From GCA-002050365 sp038235165 (GTDB lineage: Bacteria; Acidobacteriota; Blastocatellia; Pyrinomonadales; Pyrinomonadaceae), in the NCBI GenBank assembly GCA_038235165.1, contig JBBSUG010000003.1:1-64000 (forward strand): 64,000 nt of DNA, in the 5' to 3' direction. Position numbers and translations under genes: made by a program. Each line of letters begins with the position of its first letter. The stretch's first letter is position 1. Below, one piece after another: positions 17,748-26,035 of the stretch. Under the pieces are notes generated by a model. It was not told the origin of the DNA and made no database searches. It saw only the letters and a list, made by a program, of their open reading frames with translations.

Positions 17748-17849
17748 TTAGCCACGAACAAACACGAAGGAACACGAAAAAAACAAAACAAGAAATAAAA
17801 ATAATTATTCTTTTCTTTTTCGTGTCTTTTCGTGTTCCTTCGTGGCTAA
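17748..17849. repeat. Long inverted repeat between convergent genes
   Basis: Arms of 34 bases (17748-17781 and 17816-17849) are complementary at all but a handful of positions and consist of iterated CACGAA-type units (CCACGAA, AACACGAA). The structure lies between two convergent genes and could terminate both. Confidence 0.75.
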
Positions 17850-17868
17850 CCTTCCGGGCAATCTTCTT

Positions 17869-18549
17869 TTATTTGACCGTCAGCCATTTCTTTATATCAT
17901 CGCGCATTTCGTTCGTGATTTCGTGTTTTGCCCGGTAGAGTTTCGATTGATAATGCGGCAGATAATTTTTCAATTTTTGGTCGTAGCCCGTAAATTTTTC
18001 GAGCGGATAAAATTCATCGTCGTCTCCGTAAAGATAGAGAACATCGGCATTTGCCGGTTTGTAAATTTCGTTTGTCTCTAAATCCGAGGGAATACCGCCG
18101 GAAATTCCGATTACGCCGCAGGCGATTTCGGGAAAGGTGAAGGCAAACCGAAAATTGAGCGCACACGCTTGCGAAAATCCGTAGAGATAGATTTTTTTCG
18201 TATCAATAAGATTTTTTTCCGTTAGTTTTTCGATTATTTCCAAAATAAAATTTTGATGAAGCGCGACCGATTCTTCCGCTTTATGATCGGTCAGCCAGCC
18301 AAAACCGACGCGATAACCTTTTTTCGTTTCCCGAAAATGCTGATTCGGAGCCTGAATTGAGGCGATGACAAATCCCTCCGGCGCGATAATTGACGCTTCG
18401 CGCATCATATAGCGTTTGTGCGCTCCGTAACCGTGAACCGCGATCAACAGCGGCGCGGACTTTTCCGTGTTTTCGGGAACGTATAAATCGTAGTAAAGTT
18501 TAACTTCGGCGGTGACGCTCAAATCAGTTTGCAGATTTTCGGGATTCAT
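17869..18549 (-). CDS. Alpha/beta hydrolase, carboxylesterase/phospholipase-like
   Basis: The 226-residue cytoplasmic protein shows the alpha/beta-hydrolase order: oxyanion segment LIAVHGYGAH, nucleophile elbow GFSQA (S126), acid region YLYGDDDEFYP and a late histidine in AKHEI. The elbow and size resemble the phospholipase/carboxylesterase (YpfH/EstB-like) group. Substrate is unknown. It reads leftward and is divergent from the O-antigen-ligase-like gene 68 bases away. Confidence 0.8.
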   Translation of the reverse strand: MNPENLQTDLSVTAEVKLYYDLYVPENTEKSAPLLIAVHGYGAHKRYMMREASIIAPEGFVIASIQAPNQHFRETKKGYRVGFGWLTDHKAEESVALHQNFILEIIEKLTEKNLIDTKKIYLYGFSQACALNFRFAFTFPEIACGVIGISGGIPSDLETNEIYKPANADVLYLYGDDDEFYPLEKFTGYDQKLKNYLPHYQSKLYRAKHEITNEMRDDIKKWLTVK

Positions 18550-18617
18550 ATTGAGAGTTTAGAAATTAAACCGCCGCCGCGCAACAAGCGCAGACGAAAT
18601 CAACTTTTTTAGGTTTT

Positions 18618-20291
18618 ATGCATAATTTTTTCACGCGGCTTGACGACATTGCCGCCATCGAAACTGAGAATTCAGCGGCGAAATGGCTCGACCGCATCGC
18701 TTTTATCTTTTTAATTTTGATGGTGCTGTTTATTCCTCATTCGATTGCCGCGACGCAGACGGCGTGGTTGTGCGGGATGTCAGTGTGGATCGTCCGGTTT
18801 TTTGTTAAACCTTATCTGCCCCCGGCGATTAATCCGCTGCGACTGCGTAAACCGCTCGATTACGCGCTGTGGTTCTTTATGTTTTGGTCGGGCATTACGT
18901 CGGTTCTCTCGCTCGCGCCGGACATTTCGCTCGACCGGGTGCGAAACGCGCTGTTGTTTCTCATTTTTTATTTTATCGTTGGCAATCTGCGAAGCATCCG
19001 CGCCGCTAAACTACTGGCATTCGCGCTGATCTTTTCGGCGATGGTCAGCGTCGTCTGGACACCGATTGAGCGGATTTTCGGGCGCGGTGTTGAAATTCAC
19101 GGCGTGGCGGCAAACAGTCCGCTGACGAAGGGAATTTATCTGGAAAATAATTCGGAAAAGAAGCCTTTGATAGAAGGCGACACACTGCTCGAAGTCAACA
19201 AAAAGAAAATTCGCACGCCGGAAGATTTGGTTGACGAACTCGAACGCAGCGAAACCGTTTCAGTGAAATTTTATCGTCCAGATTATTATTTGCCCGTGCA
19301 GATCAAACGATCCGATTTAATAAGCGGCACGACCGCACTCGAAAAACTCGGCGTTGAAAGTTGGAAACGCAGCCGCAACTGGCGTTCGACCGGATTTTTG
19401 AGTCATTACGTCACTTTCGCCGAAAATTTGCAGTTTATTCTTTCGCTGACATTCGGACTTTTTATTGCAGCACTCGGAAGAAAAAAAGCCGAAATCAAAG
19501 AAGATTCGGGCAAAAAAACACGCGACTTTTTTCTCTGCCGACTTTTCTCGTCAACTTATTTTCTGCTGTTCTGTGTCGCGGCAATGAGTCTCGCGCTGCT
19601 TTTGACCGTCACCCGTGCTTCGCAACTCGCTTTTCTGGTTTCGGCATTTGTGATCGTCATCCTAAACGGCAACCGCAAATTGATTTTAGGCTTAGTCGCT
19701 GTCGCTTTGCCGGTTGCGTTGATCGGGCTTTTCTTTTTACAGCAGAGCCGCCATGTCGGTTTTTTCGATGCGAAAGACGATTCGACCACTTACCGCGAAA
19801 CGGTTTGGCGCGAAGGTTTCAATTTGTGGACGAACAATCCGCGCAATTTCACGATCGGCGTGGGAATGGATTCGACCAAGCGGTTCGCCAAAGACTGGCA
19901 TTTATACGACGACGGCAAACTGCCGCCGGGACATTTTCATTCGACCCCGTTGCAATTGGTCGTCGAACGCGGTTTTCCCGCTTTGTTTCTGTGGCTGTGG
20001 ATTTTGCTTGCTTACGGCTTAACACTTCTTAAATTCCAAATTCCAAATTCCAAATTCCAAATTCTGAAATCGAAGGATGGAAATCTGGAATCTGGAATCT
20101 GGAATTTGGAATCAGCGGATTGGCAGACGCGGGGCATCATTCTCGGCTGTTTCGGCGGAATGATCGGCTTTTTTACCAGCGGGATTGTCCATTACAATCT
20201 CGGCGATGCGGAAAATACGATGATGTTTTTTGTAATGATGGGAATCAGCGTTTATTTGTGTAACTTTTATGCGAAAGCCCGCTCGAAATAG
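18618..20291 (+). CDS. O-antigen ligase-like membrane protein with PDZ-like insert
   Basis: Many hydrophobic helices and the late periplasmic motif FHSTPLQLVVERGFPALFLW identify the Wzy/WaaL (O-antigen ligase) superfamily, which polymerises or ligates glycans from undecaprenyl carriers. Two additions are unusual. Between helices, about residues 155-235 read as a PDZ-like fold (SPLTKGIYLENNS...LIEGDTLLEVNKKKIRTPEDLVDEL). Near residues 471-500 a loop is encoded by the genome's heptamer repeat (KFQIPNSKFQILKSK, then NLESGIWNLES). Donor and acceptor glycan are unknown; there is no wzx or glycosyltransferase cluster nearby. Confidence 0.8.
   Translation: MHNFFTRLDDIAAIETENSAAKWLDRIAFIFLILMVLFIPHSIAATQTAWLCGMSVWIVRFFVKPYLPPAINPLRLRKPLDYALWFFMFWSGITSVLSLAPDISLDRVRNALLFLIFYFIVGNLRSIRAAKLLAFALIFSAMVSVVWTPIERIFGRGVEIHGVAANSPLTKGIYLENNSEKKPLIEGDTLLEVNKKKIRTPEDLVDELERSETVSVKFYRPDYYLPVQIKRSDLISGTTALEKLGVESWKRSRNWRSTGFLSHYVTFAENLQFILSLTFGLFIAALGRKKAEIKEDSGKKTRDFFLCRLFSSTYFLLFCVAAMSLALLLTVTRASQLAFLVSAFVIVILNGNRKLILGLVAVALPVALIGLFFLQQSRHVGFFDAKDDSTTYRETVWREGFNLWTNNPRNFTIGVGMDSTKRFAKDWHLYDDGKLPPGHFHSTPLQLVVERGFPALFLWLWILLAYGLTLLKFQIPNSKFQILKSKDGNLESGIWNLESADWQTRGIILGCFGGMIGFFTSGIVHYNLGDAENTMMFFVMMGISVYLCNFYAKARSK
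20031..20113. repeat. Heptamer repeat array inside a coding sequence
   Basis: Five tandem AAATTCC/T units (20031-20065) face about five CTGGAAT/TTTGGAA units (20079-20113), an inverted array like the intergenic ones. It adds about 28 codons in frame to the O-antigen-ligase-like gene, in a predicted inter-helix loop. Confidence 0.85.
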
Positions 20292-20337
20292 AATTGCAGA
20301 AGCCCGCACGAAGTAAGGGCGCAATCTCAAAACATCT

Positions 20338-21675
20338 TCATTTTGTGCGTTTAACCCAATCGGCGATATCAACAACAACTTGTTCCGAAACGTGATTCGT
20401 CTGTTTATAATCATCAGGACTCGGTGTGCCTTCACCCGGCATAAACAGGTGATTGAGTTTTGTATATGATTTAAACGAGACGTTTTTGCGGTCTTTGAGC
20501 GCGTTTTTCCAATTTTGAAAATCCGTCATCGTCACCTGATAATCGCGTTCGCCCTGCAAAATCAACAGCGGCTGTTTTAATGATTTCGCGGCGAGCGGCG
20601 GATTGTAGTTCTGCAAATCAACCCAGTACGAAGCCGGAATATACAAATAAACTTCCGCCGAATTCGCGTCGGATTGCTTTAACGATTTAACTTTGGCGAC
20701 GCTTTGTTTAAGTTTGTCGATTTGAGATTGTTCTTCTTTTGAAATCGAACCGTCGAGCATCGCCAAATAAGTGACTTGTTCGAGAATTACATCTTCAAGC
20801 GGTCGCGTCGTGCCTGCTAGAGAAATCAGTCCGGCAATTTTCGGGTCGCGTTCGCCGATGCGCGGAATCAAATATCCGCCCAAACTATGTCCGAGAACGA
20901 ATATTTTGTTGGCATCAATTCCCTCCGTTTGGCGCAGCAGTGTGACCGCCGCCAGCGCGTCGTCAACCGTTTCTTCTTTGACTGTAAATGGTTTTCCGAC
21001 GAATTTGCCGCCGTAAACTTTCGTTCGCTTGTCGTAACGCAGAACGGCGATTCCGTTTGATGCCAAACCTTGCGCCAAATCTTTAAACGGTTTATTGGTG
21101 GTATTGATGTGTGTTTCATCGCGGTCGTTCGGACCCGAACCGTGAACTAAAACGACGACGGGAAATTTGCCCTTGCCCTTCGGCATCGTCAGCGTCGCCG
21201 GCAACGATAATTCGCCGGAGCCGACCGTCACTTCTTTTTCGGTGAATAATTCCGGTTTTGCGTAAGCGGGAGATTGATACTTTTCCGCACTCTCAGCGGC
21301 TTCGACCGGGGTGAAAAATAACCCGACGACTTTACCTTTTTCATCAAAAGCGAGTTGAATGTTCAATTTCGCATTTTCAAATTCGGTTGTCGTAATAACG
21401 ATTTCATTACTGCCGGATTTAGCAGTTTTAATAGATTCCTGACTTTTATATTTGCCGACCTGCGATTGAAGTCCGTTCCAAACTTCTTCGAGTTTCGCCG
21501 CCGTAATTTTACTTTTCAATGCGTCGTCAAAGTAATTTTCCCCCGCCGCAAAATCGTTCTTAGCAAGCAGTTCGATAAAAGTCTTGGCAGTTGACATATT
21601 GTCCTTAGTGTTTTGGGCGAGAACGGTTGAAAATAAAACCGCACTGATGATAAAAAATAAGATTATTTTGAACAT
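20338..21675 (-). CDS. Secreted alpha/beta hydrolase with N-terminal DUF3887-like domain
   Basis: The mature start is ATG 21675, preceded by CCGGAG eight bases upstream; the longer frame to 21768 lacks a site. A signal peptide (MFKIILFFIISAVLFSTVLA) leads to a small helical domain (about 30-140, DUF3887-like) and an alpha/beta-hydrolase domain. The hydrolase has VHGSGPNDRDE, nucleophile GHSLGG (S264), acid region LQGERDYQV and a late NHLFM histidine. It fits the acyl-thioesterase/dienelactone-hydrolase-like secreted peptidase or esterase group. Substrate is not known. It lies 19 bases downstream of ppx on the same strand and may be co-transcribed. Confidence 0.82.
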   Translation of the reverse strand: MFKIILFFIISAVLFSTVLAQNTKDNMSTAKTFIELLAKNDFAAGENYFDDALKSKITAAKLEEVWNGLQSQVGKYKSQESIKTAKSGSNEIVITTTEFENAKLNIQLAFDEKGKVVGLFFTPVEAAESAEKYQSPAYAKPELFTEKEVTVGSGELSLPATLTMPKGKGKFPVVVLVHGSGPNDRDETHINTTNKPFKDLAQGLASNGIAVLRYDKRTKVYGGKFVGKPFTVKEETVDDALAAVTLLRQTEGIDANKIFVLGHSLGGYLIPRIGERDPKIAGLISLAGTTRPLEDVILEQVTYLAMLDGSISKEEQSQIDKLKQSVAKVKSLKQSDANSAEVYLYIPASYWVDLQNYNPPLAAKSLKQPLLILQGERDYQVTMTDFQNWKNALKDRKNVSFKSYTKLNHLFMPGEGTPSPDDYKQTNHVSEQVVVDIADWVKRTK

Positions 21676-21694
21676 ATAAATTTCTCCGGTCAGT

Positions 21695-23212
21695 TTAAGC
21701 GGCGAGCAAATTACAGTCAAAGGCAAATTCGAACAAATCTTTTTTCTGCACAATCGCTTCCCGTTCAATCGTGCAGTCTTGTTCGCTGACGAGTTTTAAC
21801 TGCAAATTCTTTTTATTGAGTTTGAATTGAATATCTTTGACGTGATTTTCATAGCCCCGGTCGAGCGCGTCGGCGATTCGCAAAATTCCGCCGAGCCGCG
21901 CCGTGATTTTGCGGTCTTTTTCGTTCAAATCCATAAAATCAATATGCTTTTCTCTCGGCAGAGCTTTGCGGTGATAGCGCGCAATATTGGCGATCATCAA
22001 CTTTTCGTTTTCCGAAAAACCTGTAATTTCCGAATGTTTAATTAAATAAAGCGAATGTTTATGGTGCGATTCGTGCGAAATATGATAGCCGATGTCGTGG
22101 AGCAGCGCGGCGGCGGCGAGCAACGTGCGCCCGTGCCGTTCGAGTTTGTAAATCGGCGCGAGCGCGTCAAAAATCTTTTCCGCCAGTGCCGCGACCTGCA
22201 ATGCGTGCTGTTCTTCATAACCGAAACGTCTGCCGACGGCGAAAACGTCGCGCAGCCGAATATCCTCGACATCCGGCACGGGCGGCAGCGATTCGGCTTC
22301 GATTTCACGCAGATAATCAATAATCACGCCTTCGCGCAGAGCGTAAGCGCACGGCTGTAATGTCTGAATGCCGAACGCCCGCATTATGCCTTCCAAAATC
22401 TGCCCGCCGGCGACGATCACTTCGGCTCGCTGCGGGCTGATAACCGGCATTTGAACGCGCTTTTCAAGCGGAATTTTCGCCAGCAGTTTGTTCAGGGCGA
22501 TCAGTTTTTTAAACTGTATCTCCGTATTTTCCGGCGTTTCGACGTTGAGCAGTCCGGCGAGATTGAGAATGGTGCCGGAAGTTCCGGTAGATAAATCCCA
22601 CGTTTCACCCTCCATTTTTCGCATCGGCTGTTTGAGCGCGAAAAGGATTTCCGCCTGTAAGTTTTTCAGTTCTTTGACTTTCGGCGGATTGCTGAAAATA
22701 AACTTTTCCGTCAGACCGACCGCGCCGAGCTTCATCGAAAAAAGTTTATCGGGCGAACCATTTTTCATCAGCGAAAGTTCGGTCGAACCGCCGCCGATGT
22801 CTATATTTAACAGCGATTCCTGTTTTGCGCCGAAAAATTGGGCAACTGCTACGCCAATTAATCGCGCTTCTTCGAGCGACGATAAAACTTCGATGTGAAC
22901 GCCGGTGCGTTTTTCGATTTCGCTGACAAATTCGGCGGCGTTTTCGGCTTCGCGGACGGAAGCGGTGGCGACGGCGATGATTGAATCAACTTCACGGCTC
23001 TCGGCAATCGAGCGAAATTTGGCGATGGCGGTTGCTGAAAGATTGATCGCTTCTTCCGATAAAATATGGTTTCGCAGTGTTTCGTGTCCGAGCCGGACGC
23101 GTTCGCGGTCTTGCAGCAGCACGGTGAACGAGTCGCTGGCGGCGGCTTCAATGATGACGAGTTTTAACGAGTTCGAGCCGATGTCAATCGCGGCAAGTTT
23201 TTGTGTTTTCAT
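21695..23212 (-). CDS. ppx: Exopolyphosphatase / guanosine pentaphosphatase (Ppx/GppA)
   Basis: The actin-fold N-terminal half shows AAIDIGSNSLKLVI and the phosphate loop NIDIGGGSTELS, and the C-terminal half carries an HD-type domain (LLHDIGYHISHESHHKHS). This is the Ppx/GppA enzyme that shortens polyphosphate and may hydrolyse pppGpp. ATG 23212 (MKTQKLAAIDIG) is preferred over TTG 23236. It is divergent from the CBS-domain gene with about 70 bases between them. The phoU-phoB-phoR genes 1.3 kb away fit a shared phosphate theme. Confidence 0.9.
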   Translation of the reverse strand: MKTQKLAAIDIGSNSLKLVIIEAAASDSFTVLLQDRERVRLGHETLRNHILSEEAINLSATAIAKFRSIAESREVDSIIAVATASVREAENAAEFVSEIEKRTGVHIEVLSSLEEARLIGVAVAQFFGAKQESLLNIDIGGGSTELSLMKNGSPDKLFSMKLGAVGLTEKFIFSNPPKVKELKNLQAEILFALKQPMRKMEGETWDLSTGTSGTILNLAGLLNVETPENTEIQFKKLIALNKLLAKIPLEKRVQMPVISPQRAEVIVAGGQILEGIMRAFGIQTLQPCAYALREGVIIDYLREIEAESLPPVPDVEDIRLRDVFAVGRRFGYEEQHALQVAALAEKIFDALAPIYKLERHGRTLLAAAALLHDIGYHISHESHHKHSLYLIKHSEITGFSENEKLMIANIARYHRKALPREKHIDFMDLNEKDRKITARLGGILRIADALDRGYENHVKDIQFKLNKKNLQLKLVSEQDCTIEREAIVQKKDLFEFAFDCNLLAA

Positions 23213-23282
23213 CTTGTTAAAGAGATAATAAAACAAACTACCTTTGAATGACTATTTGGTAGATTATAAAAGTTGGTGAATT

Positions 23283-23741
23283 ATGAAAGTTGAAAAAATA
23301 ATGACTCTCGATATTGGCTGTTGCCGCCCGAACGACTATTTAGTGCAGGCGGTTGAAATTATGCGGCAGAAAGATTGCGGCGTGGTGCCGGTGATTGACG
23401 AAGACAATAAAATCGTCGGAATGATTACCGACCGCGATATTTGTTTCGCCGCACTGACTAACAACAAGAAAATTTCGCAAATCGCCGTGTCCGAGTTAAG
23501 CGGCGCGAAAATCATCACCTGTGCCGCGCACGACAAAGTTGAAGACGTGCTGAAGAAAATGCGAAAACATCAGTTGAAACGGCTTCCAGTCATTGGAAAA
23601 AACGGCGAACTCATCGGTGTTTTATCAGTCAGTGACGTTTTGCTCAATGCGCGAAAAGATAAAAAACTGAAAAAGAAAATATATTCGACGCTCGAAGCGA
23701 TTTTTCAGCCGCGCCCGATTGTGCTTGAAGAGGTCGGCTGA
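23283..23741 (+). CDS. Tandem CBS-domain protein
   Basis: Almost the whole 152-residue protein is two CBS domains (about residues 1-60 and 68-125; signatures VGMITDRDICFAA and IGVLSVSDVLLNA). Stand-alone CBS pairs bind AMP, ATP or SAM and regulate a partner enzyme. The partner is unknown. Divergent placement next to ppx hints at an energy or phosphate link, but this is inference. Confidence 0.85.
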   Translation: MKVEKIMTLDIGCCRPNDYLVQAVEIMRQKDCGVVPVIDEDNKIVGMITDRDICFAALTNNKKISQIAVSELSGAKIITCAAHDKVEDVLKKMRKHQLKRLPVIGKNGELIGVLSVSDVLLNARKDKKLKKKIYSTLEAIFQPRPIVLEEVG

Positions 23742-23747
23742 TGGTTT

Positions 23748-23782
23748 AATTCCAGGTTCCAGACTGCGAATTCCAGATTTTT
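23748..23782. repeat. Short heptamer-repeat remnant
   Basis: AATTCCAGGTTCCAGAC...AATTCCAGA is a single-armed remnant of the AATTCC/TTCCAGA repeat family between the CBS gene and sixA. No opposing arm is visible. Confidence 0.45.
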
Positions 23783-23842
23783 TCGGAACAGTGAACAATT
23801 ATTTTCGCGGCGGTTAATCGCAATGCGGAATAAGCCAAAAAT

Positions 23843-24331
23843 ATGAAAACACTTTTTTTGATGCGCCACGCCAAATCGAGTTGGAACGATGCGAATTCAT
23901 CTGATTTTCAGCGTCCGCTCAACGAACGTGGTTTGAAAGCCGCGCCGCTGATCGGAAAAATTATGTTCGACCGGCGAATTAAGCCGGAATTGATCGTCAG
24001 TTCGTCCGCCGAAAGAGCCAAACAAACGGCGATGTTGGTCAAAGAAGCCGCGCAGATTGGCGGCGAAATTCAATTTGACCAAAGAATTTACGAAGCAGGT
24101 TTGCCGACGCTGATGCAGATTTTGGCGGAAACGAAAGAGAATTTTGAATCGGTTCTGTTCGTCGGACATAATCCCGGATTTGAAAATCTCTTGAATGCTT
24201 TGACCGGTGGCGCACAGCCGATGCAGACGGCGGTATTAGCCGTGATTGACTTAGACATTGACAATTGGAGCAAAATCACCCCAAACTGCGGAACTCTCCG
24301 CGTTTTGATACGCCCCAAAGATGAAAAATAA
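23843..24331 (+). CDS. sixA: SixA-type histidine phosphatase
   Basis: LFLMRHAKSSW at the N-terminus carries the catalytic RHG-like RHA motif, with a second histidine in FVGHNPGFE. The 162-residue size is that of SixA, a phosphohistidine phosphatase acting on HPt or PTS-type proteins. An alternative is a general histidine-phosphatase-superfamily enzyme. It lies 200 bases upstream of phoU but a regulatory region separates them, so it is probably not in that operon. Confidence 0.82.
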   Translation: MKTLFLMRHAKSSWNDANSSDFQRPLNERGLKAAPLIGKIMFDRRIKPELIVSSSAERAKQTAMLVKEAAQIGGEIQFDQRIYEAGLPTLMQILAETKENFESVLFVGHNPGFENLLNALTGGAQPMQTAVLAVIDLDIDNWSKITPNCGTLRVLIRPKDEK

Positions 24332-24422
24332 AAACAGGTCATCAATGTCTAGCCGACCGAACCTCAATACTCACCAAACTCTCTTCCACTTGACGATCAA
24401 CATCCCTTTCCGGCTGTAAAAA

Positions 24423-24475
24423 TTTAACATTCATTTAACAATTTATTCACACCGCATTAAATCAATTGCTTTAAT
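24423..24475 (+). promoter_or_regulatory. Pho-box-like direct repeats upstream of phoU
   Basis: TTTAACA (24423), TTTAACA (24434) and ATTCACA (24445) recur every 11 bases, the layout of PhoB-binding sites (7-bp half-sites with 4-bp spacers). TTTAAT at 24470 is a possible -10. The site lies about 90 bases before phoU, ahead of phoB and phoR, so autoregulation by PhoB is likely. The half-site sequence differs from that of E. coli. Confidence 0.55.
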
Positions 24476-24537
24476 CTGAGCATTGAACTTTGACTTCAGG
24501 CTTTTATAATCGAGCGTTTTGTTCTACCTTTTACTTA

Positions 24538-25194
24538 ATGGAGCAGAGAAAATTATTAGAGCGCGAACTGAATATTTTACGCGACAGGCTTTTACTGATG
24601 GGCGGCGAAGTCGAGTTGGCGGTGCAGCGGGCGATGCACGCGCTGGTGCAGCGGGACAGCGAAGTTGCCAACCAAGTTTTGGAAAACGACCGCGTGATTG
24701 ACCGTCTCGAACTCGAAATTGACCGTTTGAGCGTCGAAGTTTTAACTTTGCGCCGTCCGGTCGCTCGCGAACTTCGGATGGTGATTTCAATTTTCAAAAT
24801 CACGCCGGTTTTGGAACGCATCGCCGACCACGCGACCAGCATTGCGCGGGCGGCACTCGAATTAAACGACGAGCCGGAACTGAAAACATACACCGGATTA
24901 ACCGAAATGGCTGATCGCGCCCTTGAAATGCTGCAATCCGCGCTCGACGCTTTTACGAGCAACGACTCTGAAAAGGCGCGAGAACTTATCAAGCAGGACG
25001 AAGAAGTTGACCGTATTTACGACCGTTTAATTGATAATTTGATGGAAACGATGTCACAGGACGCAACCAAATCAAAGCGTCTGGCGCGGCTGTTATTCGT
25101 CGCCAAAAATCTCGAACGCATCGGCGATTACGTCAAAGACGTTTGCGAACTGACGGTTTATATGAAGGAAGCGGTCTTTATCAAACACCAATAA
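24538..25194 (+). CDS. phoU: Phosphate signalling protein PhoU
   Basis: The product is two PhoU helical repeats (about residues 15-100 and 115-205) with the metal-binding ExxxD signatures LERIADHATSIAR and LERIGDYVKDVCE. PhoU links the phosphate transporter to the PhoR kinase and restrains the Pho response. ATG 24538 (MEQRKLLEREL) is the family-like start; the upstream extension to 24490 is not conserved-looking. No pst transporter genes adjoin, but phoB and phoR follow. Confidence 0.9.
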   Translation: MEQRKLLERELNILRDRLLLMGGEVELAVQRAMHALVQRDSEVANQVLENDRVIDRLELEIDRLSVEVLTLRRPVARELRMVISIFKITPVLERIADHATSIARAALELNDEPELKTYTGLTEMADRALEMLQSALDAFTSNDSEKARELIKQDEEVDRIYDRLIDNLMETMSQDATKSKRLARLLFVAKNLERIGDYVKDVCELTVYMKEAVFIKHQ

Positions 25195-25274
25195 AATTCC
25201 AGATTTCGGATTCCAGATTCCAGATTGGAAGAAATCTTAAATTTGGAATTTGAAATTTGGAATCAGAAATTTAA
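25195..25274. repeat. Heptamer-type repeat hairpin between phoU and phoB
   Basis: ATTCCAGATTTCGGATTCCAGATTCC-like units face AAATTTGGAATTTGAAATTTGG-like units around a GGAAGAAATCTT centre. The right arm runs to within a few bases of the phoB ATG at 25277, where it replaces a normal ribosome-binding site. Confidence 0.7.
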
Positions 25275-25276
25275 AT

Positions 25277-25963
25277 ATGCTGCAAGAAATTTTAATTATC
25301 GAAGACGACGCGGACATCGCCGAGAGTTTGGAATATAACTTTAAGCGCGAAGGTTTTCGTCCCGTGATTGCCGAATCGGGCGAAAAGGGGCTGCGTCTCG
25401 CGCTCGACGAAAAACATCCGCCGTCGCTGATCGTGCTTGATTTGATGCTGCCGGGAATGAGCGGAATGGAACTTTGCCGCAGACTGCGCCGCGAACCTCT
25501 GACCGAAAAAACGCCGATCATTATGCTCACCGCGAAAGCCGCCGAAACCGACAAAATCGCCGGTTTGGATGTCGGCGCGGACGATTATATCGTCAAACCG
25601 TTTTCCGTCAAAGAAGTTATCGCACGGGTGCGGGCAGTTTTGCGGCGCGTCGAAAAAGACGACGTGCAAAATTACAAAGACGAGCGGCTAACGATTGATT
25701 TCGCCGATATGCGCGTCGTCTGCGGCGGGGAAGACGTGAAATTAACGCGCAAAGAATTTGCTCTGCTGACCCATCTTATTAAAAACACCGGACGGGTCGC
25801 CACGCGCCAAAATCTGCTCGACAATGTGTGGGGTTACAGCTATTTCGGCGACACGCGCACGCTCGACGTTCATATTCGCCGCCTGCGGCAAAAACTCGGC
25901 GACTGCGGCACCTGCATCGAAACCGTCGTCGGTGTCGGCTATCGTTTTATCGAATCGAAATAA
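25277..25963 (+). CDS. phoB: PhoB-type response regulator (OmpR family)
   Basis: A receiver domain (EDDAD acid pocket, phosphoacceptor D55 in VLDLMLPG, conserved K in IVKPF) is followed by a winged-helix DNA-binding domain (LTRKEFALLTHLI ... TLDVHIRRLRQKLG ... GVGYRFIE). Position between phoU and a PhoR-like kinase supports the phosphate regulator role. The start is ATG 25277. The upstream in-frame extension to 25250 comes from the repeat array and is not conserved-looking. Confidence 0.9.
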   Translation: MLQEILIIEDDADIAESLEYNFKREGFRPVIAESGEKGLRLALDEKHPPSLIVLDLMLPGMSGMELCRRLRREPLTEKTPIIMLTAKAAETDKIAGLDVGADDYIVKPFSVKEVIARVRAVLRRVEKDDVQNYKDERLTIDFADMRVVCGGEDVKLTRKEFALLTHLIKNTGRVATRQNLLDNVWGYSYFGDTRTLDVHIRRLRQKLGDCGTCIETVVGVGYRFIESK

Positions 25964-25966
25964 AAT

Positions 25967-26035
25967 CGAATTCCAGATTCCAAATTAAGATTTTCTTCCA
26001 ATCTGGAATCTGGAATCCGAAATCTGCAATCTTCT
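25967..26035. repeat. Heptamer-type repeat hairpin between phoB and phoR
   Basis: AATTCCAGATTCCAAATT pairs with AATCTGGAATCTGGAATC across a TAAGATTTTCTTCC loop. The right arm reaches the phoR start. Transcription must pass through the hairpin to reach phoR. Confidence 0.72.

Noticed and set aside
20031..20113. CRISPR array
   Set aside because: Units are 7 bases, contiguous and without spacers, and occur in frame within a gene; no cas genes are present.
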